Assembly (NCBI GenBank): GCA_027972325.1
Contig: JAPMOS010000066.1
Coordinates: forward strand, 102,501-127,500
Direction of reading: 5' to 3'
DNA: 25,000 nt
Source: Paratrimastix pyriformis
Lineage: Eukaryota > Preaxostyla > Paratrimastigidae
Shown: piece after piece, positions 1 to 9,124 of the stretch
How the letters are laid out: each line of letters begins with the position of its first letter
Position numbering within the stretch: position 1 is the first letter of the stretch
Position numbers and translations under genes: made by a program
The notes under the pieces: generated by a model
What the model was told of the DNA's origin: nothing
Seen by the model: only the letters and a program-made list of their open reading frames with translations
The model's database searches: none

Positions 1-150
1 ACACAGCATGTTCTCATCACATATCAATAGTACACAAAAACGGGCAACATACAGCATGTTCTCATCACATATCAATAGTACACAAAAAGGGACAACATAC
101 ACAGCATGTTCGCATCACATATCAATAGTACACAAAAACGGACACCATAC
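1..150. repeat. Three tandem copies of a ~50-bp repeat
   Basis: Three near-identical units start at 3, 51 and 101, each beginning ACAGCATGTTC and running through ATCAATAGTACACAAAAA. The first unit is 48 bp and the others 50 bp, with a few substitutions. A diverged further copy lies at 837-885. The array may begin before the window. The ACACAGCATG start is shared with one end of the dispersed ~90-bp element found elsewhere in the window. Confidence 0.9.
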
Positions 151-160
151 AAGATGAATC

Positions 161-345
161 ACTTTTGACAAGACTTTTACAAGACTTCTACAAGAATCTA
201 CAAACTGACCAGCTTGTCCCAGCTTTGTCGTTTTAGTCATTAGTTTTTCTTGTCAGCTTGTACCTGTCTTGTAAAAGTTTTTGTCGTTTCCTTGTGACTT
301 GTTTGGTCTTGTTTCTTGTCACATGTCTTGTACTTGTCTGGTACT
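161..345. repeat. Degenerate ACAAG/CTTGT-rich tract
   Basis: A low-complexity stretch built on ACAAG up to about 215 and on its complement CTTGT from about 225 onward, so the two halves are roughly inverted. No credible reading frame exists. A matching tract lies on the far side of the tRNA-like sequence (480-810). Confidence 0.6.
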
Positions 346-360
346 CGAATTCTGATGTGA

Positions 361-430
361 GGGGGTTGGGAATTGAACCACAGACCTGAAACTTGCTAAC
401 CTGACACTCTACCTGCTAGACTAAAATGAC
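361..430 (-). other. tRNA-derived sequence (SINE head or tRNA pseudogene)
   Basis: Read on the minus strand, 423-412 is TAGTCTAGCAGG, an exact fit to the Pol III A box (TRGYNNARNNGG). 378-370 is GTTCAATTC, an exact fit to the B box (GWTCRANNC), with normal spacing of 33 nt. A loop of the form TTAGCAA sits where the anticodon loop should be, formally AGC. The acceptor stem does not pair, and the D, anticodon and T stems carry mismatches. It is therefore not a working tRNA gene. A tRNA-derived SINE head or a decayed tRNA copy fits best. Confidence 0.45.
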
Positions 431-479
431 CTGACCTACCAACTGAAAATGGTCGAGTCAAACATGTCACTCAAAAGAC

Positions 480-810
480 CAGCCAACGCACCCCGGCCAG
501 TTTGACAAGAAGTTACAAAGCAGGGACAAGCATTATTTTTGTCATTGACTTTGTCAAGTCGTTTGACAAAAAAAAGTACAACTTGACCAGTGTCCTTGTC
601 ACCACTTTGTCGTGCGCCCTTGTCGTACCAAAACTTGTACAAGACTGCTTGTCAAATGGCCACGACAAGCCTGTATTCTTGTAGAATGTGTTTGTCAAGG
701 TGTTTGTCAGCTCTTGTACGGTCTTGTCCTGGTTTGTCACCGGTTTGTAGCGGTTTGTAAAATTCTTGTAGCGGCTTGTAAAATTCTTGTCGTGGTTTGT
801 AGGTGGCTGA
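480..810. repeat. CTTGT-rich degenerate tandem tract
   Basis: A continuation of the pentamer-rich DNA flanking the tRNA-like sequence. Between about 746 and 800 a ~22-bp unit of the form CGGTTTGTAAAATTCTTGTAG is repeated roughly two and a half times. The short frames open across it are low-complexity shadows and not genes. Confidence 0.6.
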
Positions 811-1029
811 TTCATCTTGTACATAACGCATCCATCATCACATATCAATCGTACACCAAAACGGACAAAATACACAGCATGTTCTCTGTTCTCTCTTCTC
901 TCAATCCATAGACAAGACACAGCATGTCCAACACAAACGGGCACACCACTCATATACCACAGGCACAGCATGTCCAGGCACCACTCATATACCGCACAGA
1001 CACATCCAAATTCACTGCAAGTCCGTCCA

Positions 1030-1085
1030 ATTTCTTCTTGAATTTATCGCCTGCGCCCTCACGAATCCACTGTGTTATGGGTCTG
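1030..1085 (+). repeat. Dispersed ~90-bp element, partial copy (orientation A)
   Basis: Contains GCCTGCGCCCTCACGAATCC followed by ACTGTGTTATGG, the right-hand part of the short dispersed element also seen at 2755, 5358, 15574 (reverse), 21165 and 23511 (reverse). It lies in the non-coding DNA upstream of the first visible exon of gene A. Confidence 0.65.
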
Positions 1086-1130
1086 TGTCATGGGTGTCTT
1101 TGTCATGGGTATGTGTCATGGTCATGTGTC

Positions 1131-1185
1131 GCCCATCGGAACGTGTAACGCGCGACCCGAAGGCGGGGCTAACGTTTCTCTGCGT
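1131..1185 (+). repeat. Dispersed ~90-bp element, left-hand part
   Basis: CCCATCGGAACGTGTAACGC, then GCGAC and an AAGGCGGGG block, matches 5358-5397 closely. It also matches the reverse complement of 15626-15665. It ends just before the splice acceptor at 1199-1201 of gene A. Confidence 0.65.
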
Positions 1186-1201
1186 CTCTGCACTACTGCA
1201 G

Positions 1202-1340
1202 GTGGCTCCCCATGCTCGGGGTCACGGCTGATGCGGGAGTCCAGTGGCACCGCAAGATGGCATCCGCGCTGCATGCCCTGACTGCTGCCCCCAGCAAGTT
1301 CCTGAACCTGGAGGCTCTGGAGTCTGTGGGGGATCGATCG

Positions 1341-1372
<32 letters not shown>

Positions 1373-1382
1373 GTGATGATGC

Positions 1383-1423
<41 letters not shown>

Positions 1424-1657
1424 CTCATTGTCTTGACACACATACCACAACTCCTCCCCTCCTCCTCCCCTCCCCCCCCCCCCCCCCCCCCCCATCATCC
1501 CTCCCCAACCCCCAATCTCCACCGCAGCCAAATCGAACGCGGTCTGGCGATCACCTACGGGGGCGGCATCTACCTGGCCCACGGCGACCCCTTTGCCGAC
1601 CTGAGCCCCTTCACGATCCCCGAAATTGAGCGGCTGATCGAACGGCTGGCCGCCTGA
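1202..1657 (+). CDS. Gene A: 3' end of an unknown spliced gene
   Basis: Two exons are visible: 1202-1321 and 1528-1657. The first follows an acceptor (CTACTGCAG) and reads WLPMLGVTADAGVQWHRKMA onward. Its donor GTCTGTGG at 1322 leaves phase 2, which the acceptor CACCGCAG at 1527 accepts in frame, giving a C-terminus that ends PEIERLIERLAA and a TGA stop at 1655-1657. The 206-nt intron carries a GAT microsatellite (1343-1424) and a C22 run (1472-1493). About 82 residues are visible, without a motif I recognise. The 5' exons were not found and probably lie beyond the window or behind the repeats. Two overlapping AATAAA signals follow at 1728-1737. The joined frame is well supported, the function unknown. 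Confidence 0.65.
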
Positions 1658-1727
1658 ATCTCGCCTGGCAGTCCCAGGAGCTCTTCCTGGTCAACCAAAC
1701 TCTCCCGTCTTGGGAGCTTCAAAGAAA

Positions 1728-1737
1728 AATAAATAAA
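1728..1737 (+). terminator. Poly(A) signal pair of gene A
   Basis: Two overlapping AATAAA hexamers (1728-1733 and 1732-1737) lie about 75 bp after the gene A stop codon. The position suits a polyadenylation signal. The other genes here show no clear AATAAA, so whether this organism depends on it is uncertain. Confidence 0.4.
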
Positions 1738-1777
1738 CCCCCCCCCGTCGCGTGTTCGGTGATGGTGGATGGGAAGA

Positions 1778-2016
1778 GCACCCCCCTCGGGCTGGCAATC
1801 GGAAGTTCTTCTCGTTTTTGCCGTTCGTCGTCCAGTCGTTCTTAATATCATTTTTGGGGGAACCTGAATGAAAAAAAAAGGGGACCTTTGCAGGCCCCCG
1901 GAGAACGCGATACAGCGAGGCTATTGGGCGACCTCCGCTGCCCTCGATCGGGAGGGCTGCCGGGAACACCCAAACACCTCTGGTCGCTTCCTGGGTGCGT
2001 GCCCACTCCGTGAGGA
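1778..2016. repeat. Diverged duplication, copy 1
   Basis: Shares with 2240-2490, in the same order: CTCGGGCTG, GTCCAGTCGT, a GAA-rich A run, GGGGACCTTTG, GGCCCCCG, GCGATACA, CGCTGCCCTC, GGAGGGCTGCC and CTCTGGTCGCTTCC. The offset is about 460 bp. The order of shared blocks shows an old tandem duplication, heavily diverged. I see no gene in it. Confidence 0.7.
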
Positions 2017-2239
2017 GCAGGCTAACTCCCAAATCCCGCAGCCCGCCACATTTTTTAGCGGGGGGGATCTGTTTCGCGGGTCGCGGCAGTCGACGAGGGC
2101 TTTGTGGGAGTCGGGCACCGAATAAAAATATGGGATGCTCGAAAAAATCAAACGACGAAGGCTGCGATAAATGGCACGTGGGTGGTGGAGGACACCGAGA
2201 GGGACAGTAAGCCGAGGCTGAGTGGAACTGGCCCCCCCC

Positions 2240-2490
2240 CCCCCCCCCCCACTCGGGCTGCTTCGCCGTTCCATGTTTGTCCAGTCGTCCTTGGTTGCTC
2301 ATTTTTTCTGCTTGGTGGGAACCAAAAATTGAAAAAAAATGGGGACCTTTGTAGGGCCCCCGAAGAAAGCGATACAAAGCGATGCTGAGGGCGGCCCCCG
2401 CTGCCCTCCATTGAAGGGCTGCGGGGGGGCAGCAATGGAGGGCTGCCGTGGCCACACGAATACTTCTGGTCGCTTTCGAGGGGTGCTGGG
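2240..2490. repeat. Diverged duplication, copy 2
   Basis: Second copy of the unit at 1778-2016. It begins at the end of a C19 run (2232-2250) and ends near CTTCTGGTCGCTTTC. The 3' part of the unit also occurs at 10985-11056. Confidence 0.7.
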
Positions 2491-2583
2491 GCCTTCTGCA
2501 ATTTCGGTCGGAGGGGATCTCAGTTCTCAACCCATTGGGGAGAATCTGTTGTTGCAGGTGTTTCCCTCCCTCGCCCAGGGTGG

Positions 2584-2745
2584 GTGATGATGACTGGATG
2601 ATGATGATGACAACTGGATGATGATGATGATTGAATGGATGATGGTGATGATGGGATGATGGTGGGATGATGGATTGGATGATGGATTGGATGAAGATGT
2701 TGGATGATGTTGGTGTCGCCGACGATGATGTTGTTGTGGGCAGCC
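2584..2745. repeat. GATG/ATGATGATT-rich low-complexity DNA
   Basis: Imperfect repeats of GATGATGATG, TGGATGATG and TGGATTGGATGA. The frames open through it encode only Ile/Ser/His or Met/Asp runs and have no coding character. It lies between the 3' ends of genes A and B. Confidence 0.8.
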
Positions 2746-2754
2746 AATGTCGCT

Positions 2755-2800
2755 TCGTGTCACCTGCGCCCTCCTCGCAAAATCCCCACCCTGCTCTCTG
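2755..2800 (+). repeat. Dispersed ~90-bp element, partial copy (orientation A)
   Basis: GTGTCACCTGCGCCCTCCTC followed by GCAAAATCCCC matches the centre of the dispersed element (compare 1046-1070 and the reverse complement of 15590-15612). It lies about 75-120 bp past the stop codon of gene B, in its 3' flank. Confidence 0.6.
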
Positions 2801-2873
2801 CAGTTTTGGGCGATTCACCATCGTGGGATCGGGGCTTTTTTTTTCCCGGGGGGCGGAACAGAAAACATCGCGA

Positions 2874-3991
2874 TTAGAGGTCCGTCGGATCGTCCGCCAC
2901 CGGCCCGGTAAGCTGCGCGGGGTACTGGTGTGGACCCTTCTTCTTCGCCCGGAACAGGCGACGGCCCACCGGCGCCACTGTCGTCGTTTTCGCTGGGAGT
3001 GCGGTCATCGCTGATGATGCCGGTGATGGTGATGGTGATGGTGGTGGTGCTGTTGGTGTTGGTGCTGACGGTGCTCTTGGTGCTCCAGCTGTCGCTGATG
3101 ATGATCGTGTTGTAGCTGTGGGTACTGTTGGTACTGTTGGTGCTGTTGGTGTCGTAGCTGTTGGTGCTGTCGTAGCTGTTGGTGCTGTTGGTGCTGTTGG
3201 TGCTGGCGTTGGTGCTATTGGCGTTGCTGTTGGCGTTGCTGTTGGCGTTGCTGTTGGTGCTGTTGTTGGTGCTGTTGTTAGTGCTGTTGGTGCTGTTGGT
3301 GCTGTCGTAGCTGTTGGCGTTGCTGTTGGCGTTGCTGTTGGCGTTGCTGTTGTTGGTGCTGTTGGCGTTGCTGCGCGGGTGAGGGCCCTGGGGAGGGCAT
3401 CAGCGGAAGGACTCGTGATCCTGATCATCGTGGCAGGAGTCATCCTGGCGCTCGATGATGTTGCGGTGGTGGTGGTGGTGGTGGTGGTCGTGACCAATGC
3501 CATGGCTGTCGTCGGGGTGGTCAATGAGAGAGATATGCTGTGCATTTGCAACGATGTGGTGGTGCTGGCGTTGGATGTCATGTTGGTCGAGGATGCGGGG
3601 GTGGGTGACGTGGGGGTCCTCATGCTGGTCGATGATGCGGCAGTGCTGCTGCCGTGCTGTGATGTCCGGACCGCTGAACCCAGCGGTGGCTGATGTGGTG
3701 GTTGTGGCGATACCGGAGGCGTGGTGAAGATGGCGCCGGTGTTCACCCGGGCACCACCACCACCACCACCACCAGCAGCAGTAGGGGCAGGAACGGATCG
3801 GACAACCGCGGGTGTGGCTGATGGGCCTGGGGGTGGAGGGAATGACAGATGAGGCGCAATGATGAGCGGGTTGAAGAGAGGTGGCGAGCCAGCGGGAAGG
3901 GCGGGGCGTGCGGAGCCGGCGGGTGGGCGGCCAGGTGTCCGAGGCTGCACGGGAATTGGAATCGGGGTTGGCAGATGAGGTCGCGATGGTC

Positions 3992-4050
<59 letters not shown>

Positions 4051-5560
4051 GGGCGGGGTGTCTGTCCAGGCTGCGAGAACGTGAAAGGAAGCGATTTGGG
4101 AGCCGCTGGTCGCGACTGTGGCTGTGGCTGAGGCTGAGACTGTGGCTGTGGCTGTGGCTGCTGTTGCTGAAGTGGTGGTGCCTGCGCGGGAAGTCCCTCG
4201 GGTCTCCGACTGCCAGCCCCCGATGATTGGAGGCCGAATAATGACGATGGTGCGGGTGCGGGTGCAGGCGATGGACGCGTGGATGGCGTGGCTGTGGTGG
4301 TGGTGGTGTGTCCAGGGAACAATGCCGAGGATGCCGGTGCGGGTGCTGGTGACTGAGGGACGGACGGACGCGCGGATGGCGCTCTGGTCGCGTGCCCATA
4401 GAATAATGCCGATGATGCCGATGTGGGGGCAGGCGGCTGATGGACGGATTGATGCGCGGCTGTGGTGGTGTGGAATAATGGTGATGATGCGGGTGTAAGT
4501 TGATTTGAAGTGGGTGGCAGCGGGGATGATGATGTGAGTGCGACGGTGGTGTGAGCGGTGGCTGGCAGCGGGGATGATGATGATGCGAGTGCGGTGCGGC
4601 CATGGGCCTGTGCCGCTGCTGCCAAGAGCCGTGGCGGTGACAGGGAGGCCAGGCGAGGAGGGGCGCTCGAGGGGGCCGTTGGGGCAGCAGCTGCGTGGGT
4701 TGGCGGTCCCGTGGGATGGGCAGATGATAGTGGCGGGTGGATGGCTGGTGAGCCAATGGGTGCCCCGGGATGGGCGGCGGCTTGGACCGAGGCGGGGCTG
4801 GCTGGTGAGCCGATGGGTGCCCCGGGATGGGCGGCGGCTTGGACCGAGGCGGGGGTGGCTGGTGAGCCGATGGGTGCCCCGGGATGGGCGGCGGCTTGGA
4901 CCGAGGCGGTGGTGGCTGGTGAGCCGATGGGTGCTGCAGAATGGGCGGCTTGGACCGGGATGGCGGAGCGGATGGTGGTGGCTGGCGGTGGCAGTGCCGG
5001 GACGCTTCTTCGGGGAGGATCAGCGGTGCTGATCATGGCGATCAGATCCAGGGGTGACGCGAGGTGCGATGCCAGGGAGGAGAGCGTCATTGGGGACGAT
5101 CGGGGGGGGGAAGAGGATGGTGTACATACAGGCTGTGATGGTATGACCGATGCTGCTGCTGCTCCTGCTGCTGTTGCTGTTGCTGTTGCTGTTGCCGCTG
5201 ATTGTGCGGATGGAAGCGAGGAGGCGGCGCCGGGTGGGGAGCTGGGCAACGGGATGTTGAGCGGTGGGAAGTAGGGATGGCGGGCACGCGGCGTGGTTGT
5301 ACACCAGATTCTGTGTGTGTGTCATGTCGTGTGTAAGATGTGTGGGGCCCAGGACACCCCATCGGAAACGTGTCACGCGCGACTAAAGACGGGGAAGAAC
5401 TCTTCGCCTGCGTCCGTGCAAATCCACGGGAGGGGGGGGGGGGGGGGGGGTCACGGACGGGGATGAACCGGAATGTTGCTTCATCTTCTTCTTCTTCCCC
5501 CTGCCCGTCCCCTTCTTCTTCTTGGACTTCTTTGTCCACCCGTCATCGAGAGCCTGGTGT

Positions 5561-5591
<31 letters not shown>

Positions 5592-7186
5592 GGGGTGACT
5601 TGTGACTGTCCTTTCAGACGGATGGCTGGGCACTGGGACGAGAAGCTGGGGAAGACTCCCAGACCTCAGCCGTCCCCTCGGCCGTCCCCACCATCCAGCC
5701 GCCGCCCCCATCCGCATCCACACCTCCCCTCTCCGTCTCACCATCCTCACGCGCCACCCCCGGGGGGGGCTTCGGTCGCCGCCTGTCCGCCTCAGACTCG
5801 GCCAGCATTCGCTCAAACTCGCCATCGCTCCCTGCCGTCCCAGCTGATTCCGACTCGGCCTCCTCACGTCGACGCCGCTTGGCGTGCGAGTCGCCTTCGA
5901 CCGCAGCAGCAGCAGCATCTGCCCGGCCATCAGCATCCGCGGCCGGCCCGCTCACCACCGCCTCCGTCGCCATGCCTTCCTGTGCCGTGGACGCGGGGTG
6001 GTTGGTGGCTGTGGCTGTGGGTGATTGGCTGCTGCTCGGGTCTCGCCGCCTGGTCCGGTTGCGTCGCTTCGCGCCACCACGGGCCACGGCCTGCCGGCCT
6101 CTGCCGTGTGACTTTGTGAACACGGAGACGCGACGCAGTAATCCGCTTCGGTTGGTGGCGGTGGCGGCGGTGGTGGTGGTGGTGGTTGTGTGAGAACTGC
6201 TTTGAGTTGTTGGTGATGATGATGCGGGGGGATGGGTGGGCGGTGGAGACGGCCGCACCAAGGCTGTCGGGTCCAAACCCGCGGCCAGTTGGGCGACGGA
6301 TGGCTTCCAGAGGGCCGAGCGAGGTGGCGGAGACGGGGCAGGTGCGGTGGAGGCTGCAGGGGCGGCGAGGGTGGAAATGAATGAGGGACAGAGCAATGAG
6401 GAGACGGGATCAGAATCATCATCATGATAATGAATGAGGGACAGAGCAAGGAGGAGACGGATCAGAAAGAAGAATGAAGCAGAAGACGAAGGACGGAAAC
6501 ATCCGAAAACATCAATAAGAATAGAATTCGAAAAATAAAACATCATAAGAAGGATAAGAATTCGAAAAATAAAACATCATAAGAAGGATCGAAAAATAAA
6601 ACATCATAAGAAGGATAAGAATTCGAAAAATAAAACATCATAAGAAGGATCAGAATTCGAAAGATCATCCGGACAGAGGAGGAAACGAATGAGATCAACC
6701 AATAGTTGCATGGGCGGACGGACCGGGGGAGGCGGCAGCGGTGGGAGCGAGGCGAGGAGGCCTGTGTGCGCCGGACGGGTTCTCGACAGTGGTAGTCGAG
6801 CTGCTGGAGGCTTCAGATTCGTCGTCCTTCCCGTTCCCGCCTTCATTCTCATCGCTGCTGCTCTCCGGGAACGCGAGCGCCCAGCCATGTTCCATCTGGA
6901 CCAGACAGGCCCCGGGCGGTATGGGTCCCGGCGGACAGAACCCAGGCATGGTCGAGGCGCTTGGATGGGGTGGCGAGGGTGCAGTCGGCGCTGGGGTTGC
7001 GCCCGGTGCGGGTCCGGGAGAAGAAGGGGCGTTGGGTGGTGGTGATGATGGTGGGACAATGACGGTAGTGGTGGTGATGGGGGTGGTCGCTGTGGGGGCG
7101 GGTGACTGGGCATTTGGGGCCAGAGCGGCTCCAACCCAGGGCGCTACTGCCTCGTCTCGTGAGTTCGGCGGTGGCGGTGGCGGCGG

Positions 7187-7220
<34 letters not shown>

Positions 7221-8957
7221 GATGATGATGGTGGTGGTGGTGGTGGTGGTGATTGTGATGGTGGCGGCGGTGGCGGCGTAGGGACTGGTGGAGGAGCAGG
7301 ATGAAGTCTTCTGTCGATGGCGCGTTTGTCGGCTGGGAGGGCCGGCGAGCCATGGTTCGGCTGTTGCTGTTCTGGGTCAGGTTCGGGGTCCGGGTCGGGC
7401 AGCCCAAAGAAAGCGCCTGAGTGGTCGATGGAGAAGGTAATTCCGCCCTCATCACCCGCCGCCGCCTCCTCCTCATCAGCGCCAGCTCCTCTCGTCCCAG
7501 CCTCGATTGGAACCACCCCGCCCGTCGTTTCATGTTGATGATGATCGAAGCTGGTGAGGGTGTTGGTGGCGGTCCGGGGCTGCGAGGGGGAGATTCCAAT
7601 CTCGTTGGTTGTCGTTTCATGTTGATGATGATGATGATGTTCGGCGGTGGTAGTGGTGGTGGTGGTGGTGGCCCCGGGCATCTGGGCAGAGGAGGAGGAG
7701 GAGGCCGGCGAATGGGTGAAGATCACCTCGGCATCCTCATCCTCATCCTCGTCCTCGCGGGCGGGTTCGGGTCGAGTTGGGGGCAGGCCGGGGGCGGTGG
7801 TGGTCAATTGCGGTGATCGTAATACCTCATCTAACGCAAGTCCCTCATCTTCACTCAGGGCTTTGAATTCCGGCGTCTGGGGGAGATCCCCAGGGGTGAG
7901 ATAGTCAGAGACGGGGAAACGAGTCGGGTGTAGAGTGGGACGACCCGTCGGGCCTGGGAGTGGAGTGTGCCCCAGGGCTGTTGCGATGACGATGGTGGCA
8001 CTGTCCTGGGGTGATGCATCCACATAGGGTACATCATCATCACCCCCAGCACCAACACCAGCAGGGGGCAGGGGGCAGGGGGCAGGGGGTATGGCCAGTG
8101 GTGGTTCATATACATACTCCGGATCCTCATCATCATCATCACGACCACCATCGTCGCCTTCGCCCACGGTGGATGGTGGGTGACTGGGGCGGCGTGGGCG
8201 GAGGGTCCGATTGGCCGAGGTGAGAGAGACGGGAGCGGAGGGGACATAGGACAGGTCAGGCTCCGTGAGATCATCCTCATCATCATCGTCATCATCATCG
8301 TTGCGACGTCGCCGTCGTCGCCTGTCCCGTCGCCTCCGCGGATGGCAGAGGGGCGATGCCGGGGGAGGAGCGACCGGTGCCGATTCCTCTTCCGGTTCCG
8401 GTGGTGGATGTGGGTCGACCTACACGCCTTCGTGAACAGAGGGGATGTCACCCGGGGCAAAGCAGACCTCACCACCATCATCCGGAGATTTTTTCATCAA
8501 CGAACTTGCGAAAAATTCCAGAGGTCGGTGGAGTTTGGAGAGACGAAGGCGCATCTCCGGTGTGAGGTGGGCTCCTAGAATAGTAGTATGGCCGATGATA
8601 TCAGTCGGGCAGAAACAGACTTGCTGCGTACCCATCAAGGTCCAATGGACGACCCGAGAGGGTCCAGCCGATGCCCTTTCCCGTCTGCCGGACCTTCTCG
8701 GGAAGAGATTTCCCCTCGGCCAGCAACCGGATGAAGTAGTTGGTCGTCTTCACCCGAACCTGCACAGGGGTCCTTGTACCGATGTGTTGTGCAACCGCGC
8801 GATAATCGCGGCCATAAATCTCAAGGCCTTGCTGGTAAAGATGGAGTTCTTCTGAAGTCCATCTTCCTCCTGTGGGAGCTGATGAAAAAGGCGCCGAAAA
8901 AAACAAAATCAGACCACCTCCTTGCCCGTGTTCGCCCTTGTTGTCCGGCTCGGACAT
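2874..8957 (-). CDS. Gene B: giant disordered protein with N-terminal SANT/Myb domain
   Basis: Seven exons: 8957-8915, 8869-8621, 8574-8468, 8419-6700, 6353-5620, 5553-5459 and 5241-2874 (stop TAA). All six junction phases agree, giving 5,316 nt and 1,771 residues. Residues 17-62 form a SANT/Myb domain starting RWTSEELHLYQQGLEIYG and containing GTRTPVQVRVKTTNYF. This resembles SHAQKYF-class single Myb domains, with VKTTNYF in place of SHAQKYF and Tyr37 at the usual second Trp. The rest is low complexity: acidic D/E runs, Pro, Ser and His runs, basic clusters (KRRNRTRRR, KKSKKKK) that could be nuclear signals, a 19-residue tandem repeat, a poly-Gln run and a Thr/Ala/Pro-rich C-terminus. I infer a nuclear DNA- or chromatin-binding regulator. 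The SANT exons are secure. The last exon could belong to a separate transcript, since intron 6 is the weakest junction. Confidence 0.7.
3526..3553 (-). repeat. Fragment of the dispersed element inside gene B exon 7
   Basis: GAGATATGCTGTGCATTTGC matches the right end of the dispersed element at 15578-15594 and 23514-23530. On the minus strand it is translated as part of gene B (SLQMHSISLSL), within the Thr/Ser-rich tail. A coding exon appears to have absorbed a piece of the repeat. Confidence 0.55.
3993..4048 (-). repeat. CAG repeat coding a poly-Gln run in gene B
   Basis: An almost pure GCT/GCTG array on the plus strand reads as about 19 consecutive CAG (Gln) codons in the gene B frame. The same array is open in other frames as poly-Leu and poly-Ala, which are shadows. 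Confidence 0.85.
4735..4965 (-). repeat. 57-bp coding tandem repeat in gene B
   Basis: Four copies of a 57-bp unit encode a 19-residue repeat, AAHPGAPIGSPATPASVQA, with small changes between copies. The nucleotide match between the middle copies is nearly perfect, so the expansion is recent. The unit length is a multiple of three and keeps the frame of exon 7. Confidence 0.85.
5358..5432 (+). repeat. Dispersed ~90-bp element, near-complete copy (orientation A)
   Basis: CCCATCGGAAACGTGTCACG, GCGAC and a GACGGGG block are followed by CTTCGCCTGCGTCCGTGCAA and ATCCACGG. This joins in one copy the two halves seen separately at 1131-1185 and 1030-1085. It lies in intron 6 of gene B (5458-5242), antisense to the gene. 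Confidence 0.7.
6520..6655. repeat. 34-bp minisatellite in intron 4 of gene B
   Basis: About four copies of a unit containing GAATTCGAAAAATAAAACAT and CATAAGAAGGAT, one of them shortened. It is AT-rich, unlike its surroundings, and lies wholly within the 346-nt intron 6699-6354. Confidence 0.85.
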
Positions 8958-9124
8958 GTCATAAAAGAGCCGGGGCGCAACGGAACGGAGACAGTGGAAT
9001 CGTCCTATGGGGGGCTAGCGATGCACTTCATCGAGCGAAGTAGCGAGGTTCCCGCGCCTCTTGGGATGTATTTAAGGGGCGCTGCGGCTGCGAGATCTTC
9101 ACCAGATTTCCACCCGAGGAAAAG
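8958..9124. promoter_or_regulatory. Divergent promoter region of genes B and C
   Basis: Only 167 bp separate the start codons of gene B (minus, 8957) and gene C (plus, 9125). Both promoters must lie here or extend into the neighbouring gene. The side facing C carries a TATA-like box. No such box is evident for B. Confidence 0.6.
9069..9075 (+). promoter_or_regulatory. TATA-like box of gene C
   Basis: TATTTAA followed by GGGGC lies 50 bp before the gene C start codon. A start about 30 bp downstream (near the TTCACC at 9099-9104) would leave a very short leader of roughly 25 nt. This layout suits a strongly transcribed gene. The transcription start is inferred. Confidence 0.55.

Noticed and set aside
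1-150. CRISPR array
   Set aside because: The three units are directly adjacent with no spacers, and the genome is eukaryotic.
361-430. A functional tRNA-Ala gene on the minus strand
   Set aside because: Boxes A and B are intact but the acceptor stem does not pair, and the other stems have mismatches.
5340-6119. A 259-residue plus-strand frame with an acceptor-like CTTTCAG at 5610-5616
   Set aside because: It is antisense to gene B exons 5 and 6. The minus-strand frames join in phase through six introns, while the plus frame is poly-Ser/Pro shadow.
6900-6925. A GTCTGG donor on the minus strand inside gene B exon 4
   Set aside because: The surrounding frame (ACLVQMEHGWALAFPESSSD) is good coding sequence, and no in-phase acceptor improves it.
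8420-8422. Stop-codon read-through or TAG reassignment in gene B
   Set aside because: A phase-0 48-nt intron ending at this TAG explains it. The TAG at 23509-23511 and at 10009-10011 serves as an ordinary stop.
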